DNA of 64,000 nt from Azoarcus sp. (GTDB lineage Bacteria > Pseudomonadota > Gammaproteobacteria > Burkholderiales > Rhodocyclaceae), in contig JAITVD010000052.1 in the NCBI GenBank assembly GCA_031285965.1, positions 26,410 to 90,409 on the forward strand, written 5' to 3'. This document shows positions 44,277-53,199 of this stretch, in pieces (the first letter of the stretch is position 1; each line of letters begins with the position of its first letter). Both the position numbers and the translations under genes were made by a program. The notes under the pieces were generated by a model that saw only the letters and a program-made list of their open reading frames with translations, was not told where the DNA came from and made no database searches.

Positions 44277-45536
44277 TTATCTCAAATTCCTATCAGGCAC
44301 TACTCTCGCTTTTAGAAGATATTGCTTATAGATAATGAAAAGTATCAGCACGATAATAAAAGACACGATTCCGTTCATGAAAAAGCCGTATGGTTTTCCC
44401 GCCCAATCCATTGCCCAGCCGGTAAGCGTATTGCCGAGCGGTGTGCTGCCGGTGACGAGCAGCACGTAAATGCTCATTGTCCGGCTGCGATATATGTCGC
44501 TGATGTTAAGCTGTATCCGCGTGTTGGCGCGGTTGAGAAAGCACAGTTGCAAAAATCCAAGAACCACCAGAAGACTGGCCATCGCGGCAAAAGAATAGGT
44601 GAATATCAGCGTTATCATTTGCAACGCGGCAATAGATAAGGCGGTGATAACCAAAAAATACTTGCTGCGAATGTCTTTTCCAATGCCTCCCATAAACAAC
44701 GCGCCGAAAAGCGCCCCGATGCCAAACAGAGACATCAAAGTGCTATACGTGTGTTCGTTGCCCAGCAGCACATCTTTGGCAAGAACAGGGAGGATAACGT
44801 TGTAATTCATGGAAAAGGTACAGATGACCGCTACGATTAGGAAGGTCGGCAATATTTTTTCGTTTTCCGCCACATAAAGTACGCCCTCCTTTATCTCCGT
44901 CAATATTTTTGCTTCTACATCTTTTTTCTGTGGTTTGCCGATCACGCTAATCAGTGAAACACCGTACAGAACAGGGATAAAGCTCAATCCATTGATAAAA
45001 AAACATGTGCCTATTCCAAAGTATTTCATGATAACGCCCGCAATCAACGGGCCGACAATACGCGCCAAATTGAATGTGGTGGAATTCAAAGAAATAGCAT
45101 TCGGCAAATCTTCCTTGCCGACGAGTTCCACAAAATAAGATTGCCGGGTAGGCTGCTCAACACTCATCGCAACACCGGCTACCAATGCCAGAAAGGCAAA
45201 TACCCAATAGTTCGTTACGCCCAGCCAAACTAAAATTGCCAGAGCAAAAGATTGAATCATGAAAACAATTTGCGTGATAAGCAAAATTTTCTTTTTTGGA
45301 AAGCGTTCTATCAGTACACCGACAAAAAGCGTCAGCAATAATACGGGACCAAACTCGAAAACACCCATCAGCCCTAATAAAAAAGGCGAACCGCTAATCT
45401 GATACACATACCAACTCAGCGCCGTGACTTGAATCATCCCGCCAATTGTGGAGATTGATTGTCCTACCCAGAAATTTCGATAATCCTTATGGTATAGCGC
45501 GGAAAAAGTTTTTCTTAGAATGACTATTAGCGACAT
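44277..45536 (-). CDS. MFS exporter (EntS-like MFS_3 family)
   Basis: 419 aa, 12 predicted helices. The N-terminal YHKDYRNFWVGQSISTIGGMIQVTALSWYVYQISGSPFLLGLMG and the loop SVEQPTRQSYFVELVGKEDLPNAISLNSTTFNLARIVGP are family hallmarks of EntS-like drug/siderophore exporters. Substrate unknown. ATG 45536 lies within the last codons of tyrA, so it is coupled to it. Base composition is clearly more AT-rich than the neighbours, and in many betaproteobacteria aroA occupies this position after tyrA, so the gene is probably acquired. Confidence 0.85.
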   Translation of the reverse strand: MSLIVILRKTFSALYHKDYRNFWVGQSISTIGGMIQVTALSWYVYQISGSPFLLGLMGVFEFGPVLLLTLFVGVLIERFPKKKILLITQIVFMIQSFALAILVWLGVTNYWVFAFLALVAGVAMSVEQPTRQSYFVELVGKEDLPNAISLNSTTFNLARIVGPLIAGVIMKYFGIGTCFFINGLSFIPVLYGVSLISVIGKPQKKDVEAKILTEIKEGVLYVAENEKILPTFLIVAVICTFSMNYNVILPVLAKDVLLGNEHTYSTLMSLFGIGALFGALFMGGIGKDIRSKYFLVITALSIAALQMITLIFTYSFAAMASLLVVLGFLQLCFLNRANTRIQLNISDIYRSRTMSIYVLLVTGSTPLGNTLTGWAMDWAGKPYGFFMNGIVSFIIVLILFIIYKQYLLKARVVPDRNLR

Positions 45537-46414
45537 AAGGTGGCCGCCTGATCTTCCGCCCACTTTGTCCGCGCCTGGCGCGCTTCTTCAAAAAGCTGTT
45601 CAAGGCGCGCGCCGTTGCCAGAGAGCAGCAGGGAGCGGATGAGGGCGAGTTCGCCAAGGTACTGGTCGAGTTCGCCCAGAAGCGCCTGACGGTTGGCGAG
45701 GCAGATGTCGCGCCACATTTCGGGATGGCTGGCGGCAATGCGGGTGAAGTCGCGGAAACCGCTGGCGGCGTGGGAAAACAGCAGTTCGGCGTTGGCGCGT
45801 CCCGCAAGGTCATGCACCAGCCCGAAGGCCAGCAGGTGCGGCAAGTGGCTGACGGCGGCAAAAACGCGGTCGTGGTCCAAGGGCGACATTTCGTCCACCG
45901 ACGCGCCGCATGCCCGCCAAACTTTCTTGACTAGCTCGACGGCGGCAGGGTCGTTTTCAGACAGCGGCGTCACCACCACACGCCGCCCCTTGAAAAGCGT
46001 GGCGCTGGCGGCTTGCGCGCCGCTTTTTTCCGCGCCGGCAATGGGGTGCGCGGGCACGACATGCGGCAAGTGGGCGGCGAGGCGCTGATAGACGGACAGC
46101 ATCACATCGCGCTTGGTGCTTCCGGCATCGGTAACGATGGTCTGCGCTTGCAGATGGGGTGTCATCGCTTCCATGACTTCATCGGTCTGACCGACCGGCA
46201 TCGCCAGCAGGACGAAATCCGCCCCATCGAGCGCGGATGCCCATCCATCGGCAATTTCGTCGATAACGCCGAGGGACATGGCGCGTTCGAGCGATTCCTT
46301 CGAGCGCCCGATGCCGACGACACGCCCCACTTTTTTCTTGCCGCGAAGCGCCAGCGCGAAGGAACCGCCGATCAGCCCGACGCCGCATACCACCAGTTTG
46401 CCAATCAAAGCCAT
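45527..46414 (-). CDS. tyrA: Prephenate dehydrogenase
   Basis: Monofunctional TyrA making 4-hydroxyphenylpyruvate with NAD(P). Rossmann motif VCGVGLIGGSFALAL; then DFVLLAMPVGQT, TDAGSTKRDV, VPAHPIAGAEKSG with the catalytic His, and PLDHDRVFAAVSHLPHLLAF. ATG 46414 follows AAGGAAACC. The open frame goes 35 codons further upstream, but that part is the 3' flank of the TPR gene and is duplicated elsewhere, so it is not coding here. 295 aa. Confidence 0.94.
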   Translation of the reverse strand: MALIGKLVVCGVGLIGGSFALALRGKKKVGRVVGIGRSKESLERAMSLGVIDEIADGWASALDGADFVLLAMPVGQTDEVMEAMTPHLQAQTIVTDAGSTKRDVMLSVYQRLAAHLPHVVPAHPIAGAEKSGAQAASATLFKGRRVVVTPLSENDPAAVELVKKVWRACGASVDEMSPLDHDRVFAAVSHLPHLLAFGLVHDLAGRANAELLFSHAASGFRDFTRIAASHPEMWRDICLANRQALLGELDQYLGELALIRSLLLSGNGARLEQLFEEARQARTKWAEDQAATLCR

Positions 46415-46490
46415 GAGGCAGGTTTCCTTATTCCGGTTCAGGCATTGAGCGAAATCGCCAAGGGCGGCAATTTCGGTTTCATTTTTTGGC

Positions 46491-47174
46491 TTATTTTTCC
46501 AAGATGCGAGATTTTTCATGAAGCGCCCTTGCGACTATTTCACGCACTTCAGGCGTCTCGTCTTGACCAAAAAGGCGCTCGAGATCGTCGTAGGCGGCAA
46601 TGGCTGCCTCATTTTTACCTTGTTTTGCCAAAATAAAGCCTTTGCCTGAAAGTGTAATTGCAACTAGTGCACGCACTTCGGGTGTTTCATCTTGACCAAA
46701 ACGGCGCACAAAATCGTCAACGATGGCAATAGATGCTTCATATTTGTCTTGTAGTTCCAAGCAGACCACTTTGTAGAGAAATCCTACTGCGACCCATCTA
46801 CGCATTTCAGGTGTTTTATCTTGACCAAAACGACGGTCAATATCGTCGTAGACGGCAATGGCATCTTCATATTTTTCTTGGTTCCGTAAGGCATAGCCTT
46901 TGTAGTCAAGCGCCTCTGCGACCTGTTCACGCACGCCAGGCATCTTGTCTTGACCAAAACGCCGGACGACATCATCAAAGACAGCAATAGCATCTTCATA
47001 TTTTCCTTGTTTGGACAAGGTATCGCCTTTGTCGAAAAGCGCCTTTGCGGCTTGCGCACGTTCTTCAGGCGTGCCGTCTTGGGGGCGGGTTTGACAGCCC
47101 ATTGCCACGCTGACGCCCAAAAACAGGATAAACGCACGGACAAGCGCGGCCATGCTTTTTTGAGGGGTGCTCAT
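46491..47174 (-). CDS. TPR-like repeat lipoprotein, copy 1 (four repeats)
   Basis: 227 aa. A signal with lipobox VAMGC and mature N-terminal Cys27 predicts a lipoprotein. Four 43-residue units follow, each of the form (L..G..L..Q.KYE.AIA.YDD..RRFGQDETPEVR..VA.AL), a TPR variant common in betaproteobacteria. It binds partners rather than catalysing; target unknown. An AAGGAATT site precedes ATG. Compared with copy 2 a C-to-T change makes TAA right after LEK, ending the protein four codons earlier. Confidence 0.82.
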   Translation of the reverse strand: MSTPQKSMAALVRAFILFLGVSVAMGCQTRPQDGTPEERAQAAKALFDKGDTLSKQGKYEDAIAVFDDVVRRFGQDKMPGVREQVAEALDYKGYALRNQEKYEDAIAVYDDIDRRFGQDKTPEMRRWVAVGFLYKVVCLELQDKYEASIAIVDDFVRRFGQDETPEVRALVAITLSGKGFILAKQGKNEAAIAAYDDLERLFGQDETPEVREIVARALHEKSRILEK

Positions 47175-47294
47175 ACGAATTCCTTATTGATATTCAGCAC
47201 GCTTTCTCTCGCGTCTTTGCCGTGGCGGGCGCGTTTAGTTCCAGCCGTTTCTGTGTCATTTGCGGGTTTGCCCAGAAGCACGGATGCGCCTGAA

Positions 47295-48389
47295 TCATCT
47301 GGGTGCGGTTTCTTCCCGCTTTTTGGAAGGCTCCAAAATGTACCAGATTTCAGGGGCGACCTCGGAAAAGGTATGTTGATAGCGCGGCGCGTCGCGGGGT
47401 TCGTGGGTCACGTCGCGGATGTGGATGGCAAGGATGCGATCCGGGTAGGCGCGGGCGATGTCAGCGTAAATTTCAGGGTCTTTTTCGCCAGAATCGCCAA
47501 TCAGGATGAATTTTCGCTGCGGCCAGCCGGTGATGAGGCGGATGAGTATGTTTTTCTTGTGCGCGACCGTTTCTTCATGGTTGGCGTACAAGGTGCGCCA
47601 CGAGGTCGATTCGCGCAGATGCAGGATGCCCGCCGAAAAGCCTTCTTCACGCAGAAATTCCGATAAGGCCGGATACATTTGCGCGGGCGCGGCGGAAAGG
47701 TAATGAAAAACAACACTCGGCCAGTAGTTTCCCGCCAGTTCTTTATACCAAGCGGCCATGCCGGGAACCGCGCGGAAGGGTTCGATAAAGGTATTGCGAA
47801 GCAGGGCTTTTCTGTCCCGCACTTCCGAAATTTTGATGGTGTCGTCAATGTCGCTGACGATGGAGACACCTTCCGCCGAAATCGCCTGCGCGGAGCCTTT
47901 TTCGCCGTGCGACGGATGCCCCGGCGCTTGCAGCGTCCAGTCAACCCTGCCGAAGCCATCCGGCCCTTTGTACCAGTGGAAGGCATCATGCCCCACTTTG
48001 AGCTGGCCGCTTGCCCGTCCCGATGAGTTCGTGTCCGGCAAAGTGAACGTCGTTTGCTTGTTCAGCCGCACCGTCAGCGTTTTGCCGCGCTCGGAATCCG
48101 TGCGGAAATAGCGCGTCCTTTCCATGAACCTTTCTTTTTGCGTGGGCGTGCAAGCATCAAGGTCGATGCCCATCCAAGAAGCGAGCGCAAAGGCGGCAAC
48201 GCGCCTAGGTTCTTCCTCGAACACCCAGGCTTCGATTGGAACCATGAAAGTGCCGTCCGCCTGCTGGACGGCAAGCCCCGGAAAGAACATGACGCGCTCG
48301 TCCGCCTTTAAGCCGCTGCCCGCAGCGGAGGCGGTCAGAGCACCAAAAACGCTGAAAAAAAACACCAATAATGTTTTGATAGAGGTCAT
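47295..48389 (-). CDS. Secreted App1/DUF2183-type phosphatase
   Basis: 364 aa with signal peptide (TLLVFFFSVFGALTASAAG). The catalytic part has DIDDTIKIS (nucleophile DxDxT), then YLSAAPAQMYPAL, and FILIGDSGEKDPEIYADI, the HAD-like motifs of App1 (DUF2183) phosphatidate phosphatases. It probably acts on a phospholipid or other phosphate ester in the periplasm; substrate is not known. ATG 48389 has GGAG upstream, better than the further open frame. It is wedged between two copies of a TPR lipoprotein gene. Confidence 0.85.
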   Translation of the reverse strand: MTSIKTLLVFFFSVFGALTASAAGSGLKADERVMFFPGLAVQQADGTFMVPIEAWVFEEEPRRVAAFALASWMGIDLDACTPTQKERFMERTRYFRTDSERGKTLTVRLNKQTTFTLPDTNSSGRASGQLKVGHDAFHWYKGPDGFGRVDWTLQAPGHPSHGEKGSAQAISAEGVSIVSDIDDTIKISEVRDRKALLRNTFIEPFRAVPGMAAWYKELAGNYWPSVVFHYLSAAPAQMYPALSEFLREEGFSAGILHLRESTSWRTLYANHEETVAHKKNILIRLITGWPQRKFILIGDSGEKDPEIYADIARAYPDRILAIHIRDVTHEPRDAPRYQHTFSEVAPEIWYILEPSKKREETAPR

Positions 48390-48457
48390 CGTCAAACGCG
48401 CTCCGCTGTGAAAACCGCAAGCATTGGCCGAGATTGGCAAGGGCGGCAGTTTCGATT

Positions 48458-49024
48458 TTATTTTTTGGCTTGTTTTTCCAAGAGGCGAGATTTGTCATCA
48501 CGCGCCCTTGCGGCTACTTTACGCGCTTCGAGCGTCTTGTCTTGCTCAAAACGCCGTGCAATATTGTCAAAGACAGCAATAGCGGCTTCATAATCGCCTT
48601 GTTCTTCCAAAGCGTAGCCTTTGCCGAAAAGCGCCCTTGCGACTCGTACACGTACTTCAAATGCCGTGTCTTGTCCAAAACGGCAGACTATATCGTCATA
48701 AACAGCAATTTCGGCTTCATACTCGCCCTGTTTTTTCAAGATGGAAGATTTATTGAAAAGCGCCTTTGTGACCAGTTCACGCACTTCGCGCGTTTCGTCT
48801 TGACTAAAACGGCGGGCTACATCGTCGTAGTCGGCAATGGCTGCTTCATATTCTTCTTGTTCTGCCAAGCGATTAGCTTTGTTTAAAAGTTCCTCTGCGG
48901 CTTGCGCACGTTCTTCGGGTACGCCGTCTTGAGGGCGGGTTTGACAGCCCATCACCACGCTAACGCCCAAAAACAGGACAAAAGCACGAATAAGCACATT
49001 CACGCTTTTCTGAGGGTGTTTCAT
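48458..49024 (-). CDS. TPR-like repeat lipoprotein, copy 2 (three repeats)
   Basis: 188 aa, paralogous to copy 1: signal FVLFLGVSVVMGC with lipobox VVMGC, the same CQTRPQDGVPEERAQAAEEL start to the mature protein, and three 43-residue units. It ends KSRLLEKQAKK. The 5' region AATAAGGAGTTTGT and the 60-base 3' flank also match copy 1, so a whole cassette was duplicated. Confidence 0.82.
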   Translation of the reverse strand: MKHPQKSVNVLIRAFVLFLGVSVVMGCQTRPQDGVPEERAQAAEELLNKANRLAEQEEYEAAIADYDDVARRFSQDETREVRELVTKALFNKSSILKKQGEYEAEIAVYDDIVCRFGQDTAFEVRVRVARALFGKGYALEEQGDYEAAIAVFDNIARRFEQDKTLEARKVAARARDDKSRLLEKQAKK

Positions 49025-49083
49025 ACAAACTCCTTATTGGGATTCACAAAATTCAGCAATGCTTCTTCCCGCGCCTTTGCCAT

Positions 49084-50193
49084 TCAACCGAGCGCGCGCC
49101 GCAGCGCCTCGATGAAACGTTCGTTTTCCTCCGGCAAGCAGATGGAGACGCGCAGCCATTCCGGCATGCCATAACCGGCGACAGGGCGCACGATGACGCC
49201 TTGCGCGAGCAGGGATTGGTTGACCTTGGCGGCATCCCCGACTTTGACGGTGACGAAGTTGCCGAAGGAAGGTATCCACTCCAGCCCAAGACTGGCGAAG
49301 GCCGCTGTCAGTTGCGCCATGCCTTGCCGATTGTTTTCGGCCACTTTTTCGATGAATGCCTCATCTTCGAGCGCGGCCACGGCAGCGGCCTGCGCCACGA
49401 CGGAAGCATTGAAGGGCTGCCGCACCCGGTTCATGAGGTCGGCGATTTCCGGGTGCGCGACACCATATCCGAGCCGCAGCCCCGCCAGCCCGTAAGCCTT
49501 GCAGAGCGTGCGGGAAACCAGCAAGTTCGGGAAACCCGCCACCCAGCCAATCGCGTCATAGCGCATTTCGGCGGGCAGGAACTCGGTATAGGCTTCGTCG
49601 AGCACCACCAGCACGTCTTCCGGCACACGGGCAAGGAAGGCTTCAATTTCGCTGCCCGTCAGGAAAGTACCCGTGGGATTGTTGGGATTGGCGATAAAGA
49701 CAATGCGGGTCGTCTCATCGATGGCGGCGCGCATCGCGTCGAGGTCATGCCCGTAGTTTTTCGCCGGAACACTCTTTCCGAGAGCGCCCCGCGCAAGCGT
49801 CGCCAGCGGATAGACCGCAAACGAGTATTGGGCAAAAACCGCCGACGCGCCGGGAGAGAGAAAAGCCTGTGTGGCAATTTCCAGCACGTCGTTGGAACCG
49901 TTGCCAATGACGAGCTGATCCGTGCCTACGCCGTATTTTCTGGCAAGCGCCGCCTTGAGCGCGAAAGCGTTGCCATCCGGGTAGCGCGCGCCCTCTTCCA
50001 GCGCGGCTATCGCTGCCGCTTTGGCTTTTTGGCTCATGCCCAAAGGGTTTTCATTGGACGCGAGCTTGACGATGTCCGTTTCGGGAATGCCGGTTTCGCG
50101 GGCCAGTTCCGAAATGGGCTTGCCGGGCTGATAGGGCGACAAGGCTTGGATATGCGCCGGGGCGCGGCTTGCGGCGCGGGCAGGGTTCGTCAT
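49084..50193 (-). CDS. hisC: Histidinol-phosphate aminotransferase
   Basis: A class I/II PLP aminotransferase of 369 aa. Motifs: KLASNENPLGMS, DGNAFALKAALARKYG, NPNNPTGTFL, VLDEAYTEF, and the PLP lysine in SRTLCKAYGLAGLRLGY. In betaproteobacteria this hisC copy sits between pheA and tyrA and may serve Phe/Tyr as well as histidine synthesis. It follows pheA by 69 bp. Confidence 0.94.
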   Translation of the reverse strand: MTNPARAASRAPAHIQALSPYQPGKPISELARETGIPETDIVKLASNENPLGMSQKAKAAAIAALEEGARYPDGNAFALKAALARKYGVGTDQLVIGNGSNDVLEIATQAFLSPGASAVFAQYSFAVYPLATLARGALGKSVPAKNYGHDLDAMRAAIDETTRIVFIANPNNPTGTFLTGSEIEAFLARVPEDVLVVLDEAYTEFLPAEMRYDAIGWVAGFPNLLVSRTLCKAYGLAGLRLGYGVAHPEIADLMNRVRQPFNASVVAQAAAVAALEDEAFIEKVAENNRQGMAQLTAAFASLGLEWIPSFGNFVTVKVGDAAKVNQSLLAQGVIVRPVAGYGMPEWLRVSICLPEENERFIEALRRALG

Positions 50194-50262
50194 GGGCGGG
50201 TTCCTATTAGCGGATGTTTGACGGGGATTTGTGGAGGCTCAGTTTTTGGGCGGAACGAGTGT

Positions 50263-51351
50263 TTATCCGGCGACGGGATAGGAGCCAAGCACCTTGAGAA
50301 AACCGGCGCGTCCATTCAGTTCCGCCAGCGCGGCGGCGACGGGCGCGTCGTTCCGATGGCCAATGAGGTCGATGTAGAACACGTATTCCCACATGCCGCC
50401 GGGGGCGGGGCGCGATTGCAGCCGCGACATATCAACCCCATGCCGCGCAAGCGGCTCCAGCAATCCGAGTACGGCTCCCGGCTGATTGGCCGCCGAGCAG
50501 ACGAGCGAAGTTTTGTCCCGCCCGCTGGGCGCGGCGTCATGGCGGGCGATGACGAGAAAACGGGTCGAGTTGCGCGAGTTGTCCTCGATGTTCTCCGCCA
50601 GTTTGCCCAGCCCGTAAAGCGCCGCTGCCGCTTCCCCGGCAATGGCGCAAGATTGCGCGTCCTCCGATGCCATACGCGCCGCTTCGGCGTTGCTCGCCAC
50701 AGGCACTCTCGGCAGATGCGCGAGGTGGGCGTTGAGCCATTCGTGGCACTGGGCGAGCGACTGCGCGTGCGAATAAAGCCGCCGCGCCGCGCCAAGTTCC
50801 GAGGCGCGGGAGAGCAAGTGGTGGTGGATGCGCAACTGCACCTCCCCGCAGACCTGAAGCGAATGCGCGAGCAGCAAATCGAGCGTGCAGCCCACCGCGC
50901 CCTCGCTCGAATTCTCGACTGGCACAACGCCGTAATGCGCGTGTTCCGATTCCACGGCGCGGAAAACTTCGTCGATGGACACTTGCGGCTGAAGAGCCGG
51001 GGCAGCGCCAAAATGCTTGCGGCTGGCACTCTCGGAAAAGGTTCCCGCAGGCCCCAGATAAGCCACTTTGAGCGGCTGTTCCAGCGCGAGGCAGCCCGAC
51101 ATGATTTCGCGGAAAACCTGCCGCACGGCATCTTCTGGGAGCGGTCCGGAATTGAGTTCGGCAATCCGGCGCAAGACCTGCGCCTCGCGTTCGGGCCGGT
51201 ACGGAAAACCCGCCTCGCCGTGGCGCGATTTGACCTCCCCGACTTCTTGCGCACAACGCGCGCGGCGGCTCAAAAGGTCGAGCATTTGGCTATCTATGCC
51301 GTCGATTTCCGAGCGCAAGCCCGAAAGTTCAGTTTGCAAATCTGATTCCAT
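50263..51351 (-). CDS. pheA: Bifunctional chorismate mutase/prephenate dehydratase (P-protein)
   Basis: Three domains: an AroQ chorismate mutase (LRSEIDGIDSQMLDLLSRRARCAQEVGEVK), a prephenate dehydratase (VAYLGPAGTFSESAS, VPVENSSEGAVGCTLDLL, NSTRFLVIARH) and a C-terminal ACT domain (SAANQPGAVLGLLEPLARHGVDMSRLQSRP) for Phe feedback. 362 aa from ATG 51351. It is the promoter-proximal gene of the pheA-hisC-(insert)-tyrA unit and is divergent from glyA. Confidence 0.95.
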   Translation of the reverse strand: MESDLQTELSGLRSEIDGIDSQMLDLLSRRARCAQEVGEVKSRHGEAGFPYRPEREAQVLRRIAELNSGPLPEDAVRQVFREIMSGCLALEQPLKVAYLGPAGTFSESASRKHFGAAPALQPQVSIDEVFRAVESEHAHYGVVPVENSSEGAVGCTLDLLLAHSLQVCGEVQLRIHHHLLSRASELGAARRLYSHAQSLAQCHEWLNAHLAHLPRVPVASNAEAARMASEDAQSCAIAGEAAAALYGLGKLAENIEDNSRNSTRFLVIARHDAAPSGRDKTSLVCSAANQPGAVLGLLEPLARHGVDMSRLQSRPAPGGMWEYVFYIDLIGHRNDAPVAAALAELNGRAGFLKVLGSYPVAG

Positions 51352-51381
51352 TGGAAATGATGCCAAAAGCGCAAGTATAAT
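51351..51381 (+). promoter_or_regulatory. Probable sigma70 promoter of glyA
   Basis: A perfect -10 TATAAT at 51376-51381 is preceded by TTGGAA at 51351-51356 with a 19-base spacer, long but workable. It lies about 33 bp ahead of the glyA start codon. Confidence 0.55.
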
Positions 51382-51413
51382 CGTCGACCGCTTTTGATTT
51401 ATAGAGACCCGCC

Positions 51414-52664
51414 ATGTTCTCCGCGCAAAACACCCTCGCCAAGGCCGATTCTGAACTGTGGGACGCCATACAGGCCGAAAACCGCCGACAAGAAGAGCAC
51501 ATTGAACTCATCGCTTCCGAAAACTACGTTTCGCCCGCCGTCATGGAAGCGCAAGGTTCGCAGCTCACCAACAAATATGCAGAAGGCTATCCCGGCAAGC
51601 GTTATTACGGCGGCTGCGAACATGTCGATGTCGTCGAGCAGATTGCCATCGACCGCCTGAAGGCGCTCTTCGGCGCGGAAGCCGCCAACGTGCAGCCCAA
51701 CTCGGGTTCACAAGCCAATCAGGCGGTGCTGATGGCCTTTGCCAAACCGGGCGACACCATCATGGGCATGAGCCTCGCCGAAGGCGGGCATCTCACGCAC
51801 GGCATGCCGCTCAATATGTCCGGGAAATGGTTCAACGTCGTCGCCTATGGGCTGGACGGCAAAGAAGCCATCGACTATGCGGCAATGGAAGCGCAAGCCC
51901 GCGAGCACAAGCCGAAAATCATCGTCGCGGGCGCGTCCGCCTATTCGCTAAAAATCGACTGGTCGCGCTTTGCGAAAGTCGCAAAAGAAATCGGCGCGAT
52001 TTTCTGGGTCGACATGGCGCATTACGCCGGACTGATTGCCGCAGGCTTCTATCCCAATCCCGTGCCGCATGCCGATGTCGTGACCACCACCACCCATAAA
52101 ACCTTGCGCGGCCCACGCGGCGGCGCGATTTTGATGCGGGCCGAGCACGAAAAAGCCATCAATTCCGCCGTGTTCCCCGGCCTACAAGGCGGGCCGCTGA
52201 TGCACGTCATCGCCGCCAAAGCCGCTTGTTTCAAGGAAGCGGCCACGCCCGCCTTCCGCCGCTACCAAGAACAAGTCATCGCCAATGCCCGCGTCATGTC
52301 CCGCGTGCTCGGCGAAGAGCGGGGGCTGCGCATCGTCTCGGGCCGGACGGAAAGCCACGTTTTTCTCGTCGACCTCCGCGCCAAGAACATCACCGGCAAG
52401 GCTGCCGAAGCGGCGCTGGGCCAGGCTCGCATCACCGTCAACAAAAACGCCATCCCGAAAGACCCGGAAAAACCTTTCGTCACCTCGGGCATCCGCATCG
52501 GCTCGCCCGCGATTACCACACGCGGCTTCACCGAAATCGAGGCGGAAAAAACCGCCCATCTGATTGCCGACGTGCTCGACGCGCCGGAGGATGCCTCGGC
52601 CATCGAAAAAGTGCGCAATGAGGTCGCGGCGCTCTGCGCCCGTTTCCCAGTGTACGGAAAGTAG
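51414..52664 (+). CDS. glyA: Serine hydroxymethyltransferase
   Basis: PLP enzyme interconverting serine and glycine with tetrahydrofolate. [58 protein letters not shown]-like [17 protein letters not shown], and the PLP lysine in [16 protein letters not shown] are diagnostic. 416 aa. It stands 19 bp before nrdR, with ribD next; the glyA-nrdR-rib arrangement is common in proteobacteria. Confidence 0.97.
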   Translation: MFSAQNTLAKADSELWDAIQAENRRQEEHIELIASENYVSPAVMEAQGSQLTNKYAEGYPGKRYYGGCEHVDVVEQIAIDRLKALFGAEAANVQPNSGSQANQAVLMAFAKPGDTIMGMSLAEGGHLTHGMPLNMSGKWFNVVAYGLDGKEAIDYAAMEAQAREHKPKIIVAGASAYSLKIDWSRFAKVAKEIGAIFWVDMAHYAGLIAAGFYPNPVPHADVVTTTTHKTLRGPRGGAILMRAEHEKAINSAVFPGLQGGPLMHVIAAKAACFKEAATPAFRRYQEQVIANARVMSRVLGEERGLRIVSGRTESHVFLVDLRAKNITGKAAEAALGQARITVNKNAIPKDPEKPFVTSGIRIGSPAITTRGFTEIEAEKTAHLIADVLDAPEDASAIEKVRNEVAALCARFPVYGK

Positions 52665-52683
52665 GCGTACCCCCAGTCCTGCC

Positions 52684-53199
52684 GTGAAATGCCCCTTTTG
52701 CGGTGACGCTAACACCCAAGTCACTGACACCCGCGAAAACGACGACGGCGACATCGTTCGCCGCCGCCGCCGATGCGTGCATTGCGACCGCCGCTTTACC
52801 ACCTATGAGCGCATCGACCTCAAGATGCCGCGCATCGTCAAGCGCAACGGCGACCGCAGCGAATACGAGCGCGGCAAGCTCTTTGCCAGCATGCTGCTTG
52901 CCCTGCGCAAGCGCCCGGTGACGACACAGGCATTGGAAGCGGCTGTCGAACGCATTGAAACGCGCCTGCTGGCTGTTGGCGAAACCGAAATCCCCAGCGC
53001 CCAGATTGGCGACTTGGTGATGAAAGAACTTAAAAAGCTCGACAAAGTGGCCTATATCCGCTTTGCCTCCGTCTATCGCAACTTTACCGACGCGGACGAC
53101 TTCTCCAGCTTCGTCCGCGAAGTGCAGCCCTCCCCCCGTTCGCGTCCCCGCGAATCCGGCTCGCCCGAGAGCCACGGACATGACCTTTTCGACGGCTGA
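52684..53199 (+). CDS. nrdR: Transcriptional repressor NrdR
   Basis: Zn-finger/ATP-cone repressor of ribonucleotide reductase genes. The start is GTG at 52684, giving [19 protein letters not shown]; four zinc cysteines are in CPFC and CVHC. The ATP-cone follows from [18 protein letters not shown]. The usual protein ends near FVREV (about 150 aa); here a 25-residue Pro/Ser/Gly-rich tail runs into ribD, total 171 aa. The tail DNA contains TTCGCG/CGCGAA arms, so the extension may come from a repeat. Confidence 0.94.
   Translation: MKCPFCGDANTQVTDTRENDDGDIVRRRRRCVHCDRRFTTYERIDLKMPRIVKRNGDRSEYERGKLFASMLLALRKRPVTTQALEAAVERIETRLLAVGETEIPSAQIGDLVMKELKKLDKVAYIRFASVYRNFTDADDFSSFVREVQPSPRSRPRESGSPESHGHDLFDG

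Noticed and set aside
46415-46519. N-terminal extension of TyrA
   Set aside because: The same DNA also follows the other TPR gene, where it cannot belong to TyrA; TyrA homology starts right after ATG 46414.
48205-48501. 98-codon minus-strand frame starting MMTNLASWKNKPK
   Set aside because: It is the out-of-frame end of TPR copy 2 and its flank running into the phosphatase gene.
49201-51345. Open frame of 714 codons antisense to pheA and hisC
   Set aside because: Spans two genes with unambiguous homology on the other strand; composition artefact.
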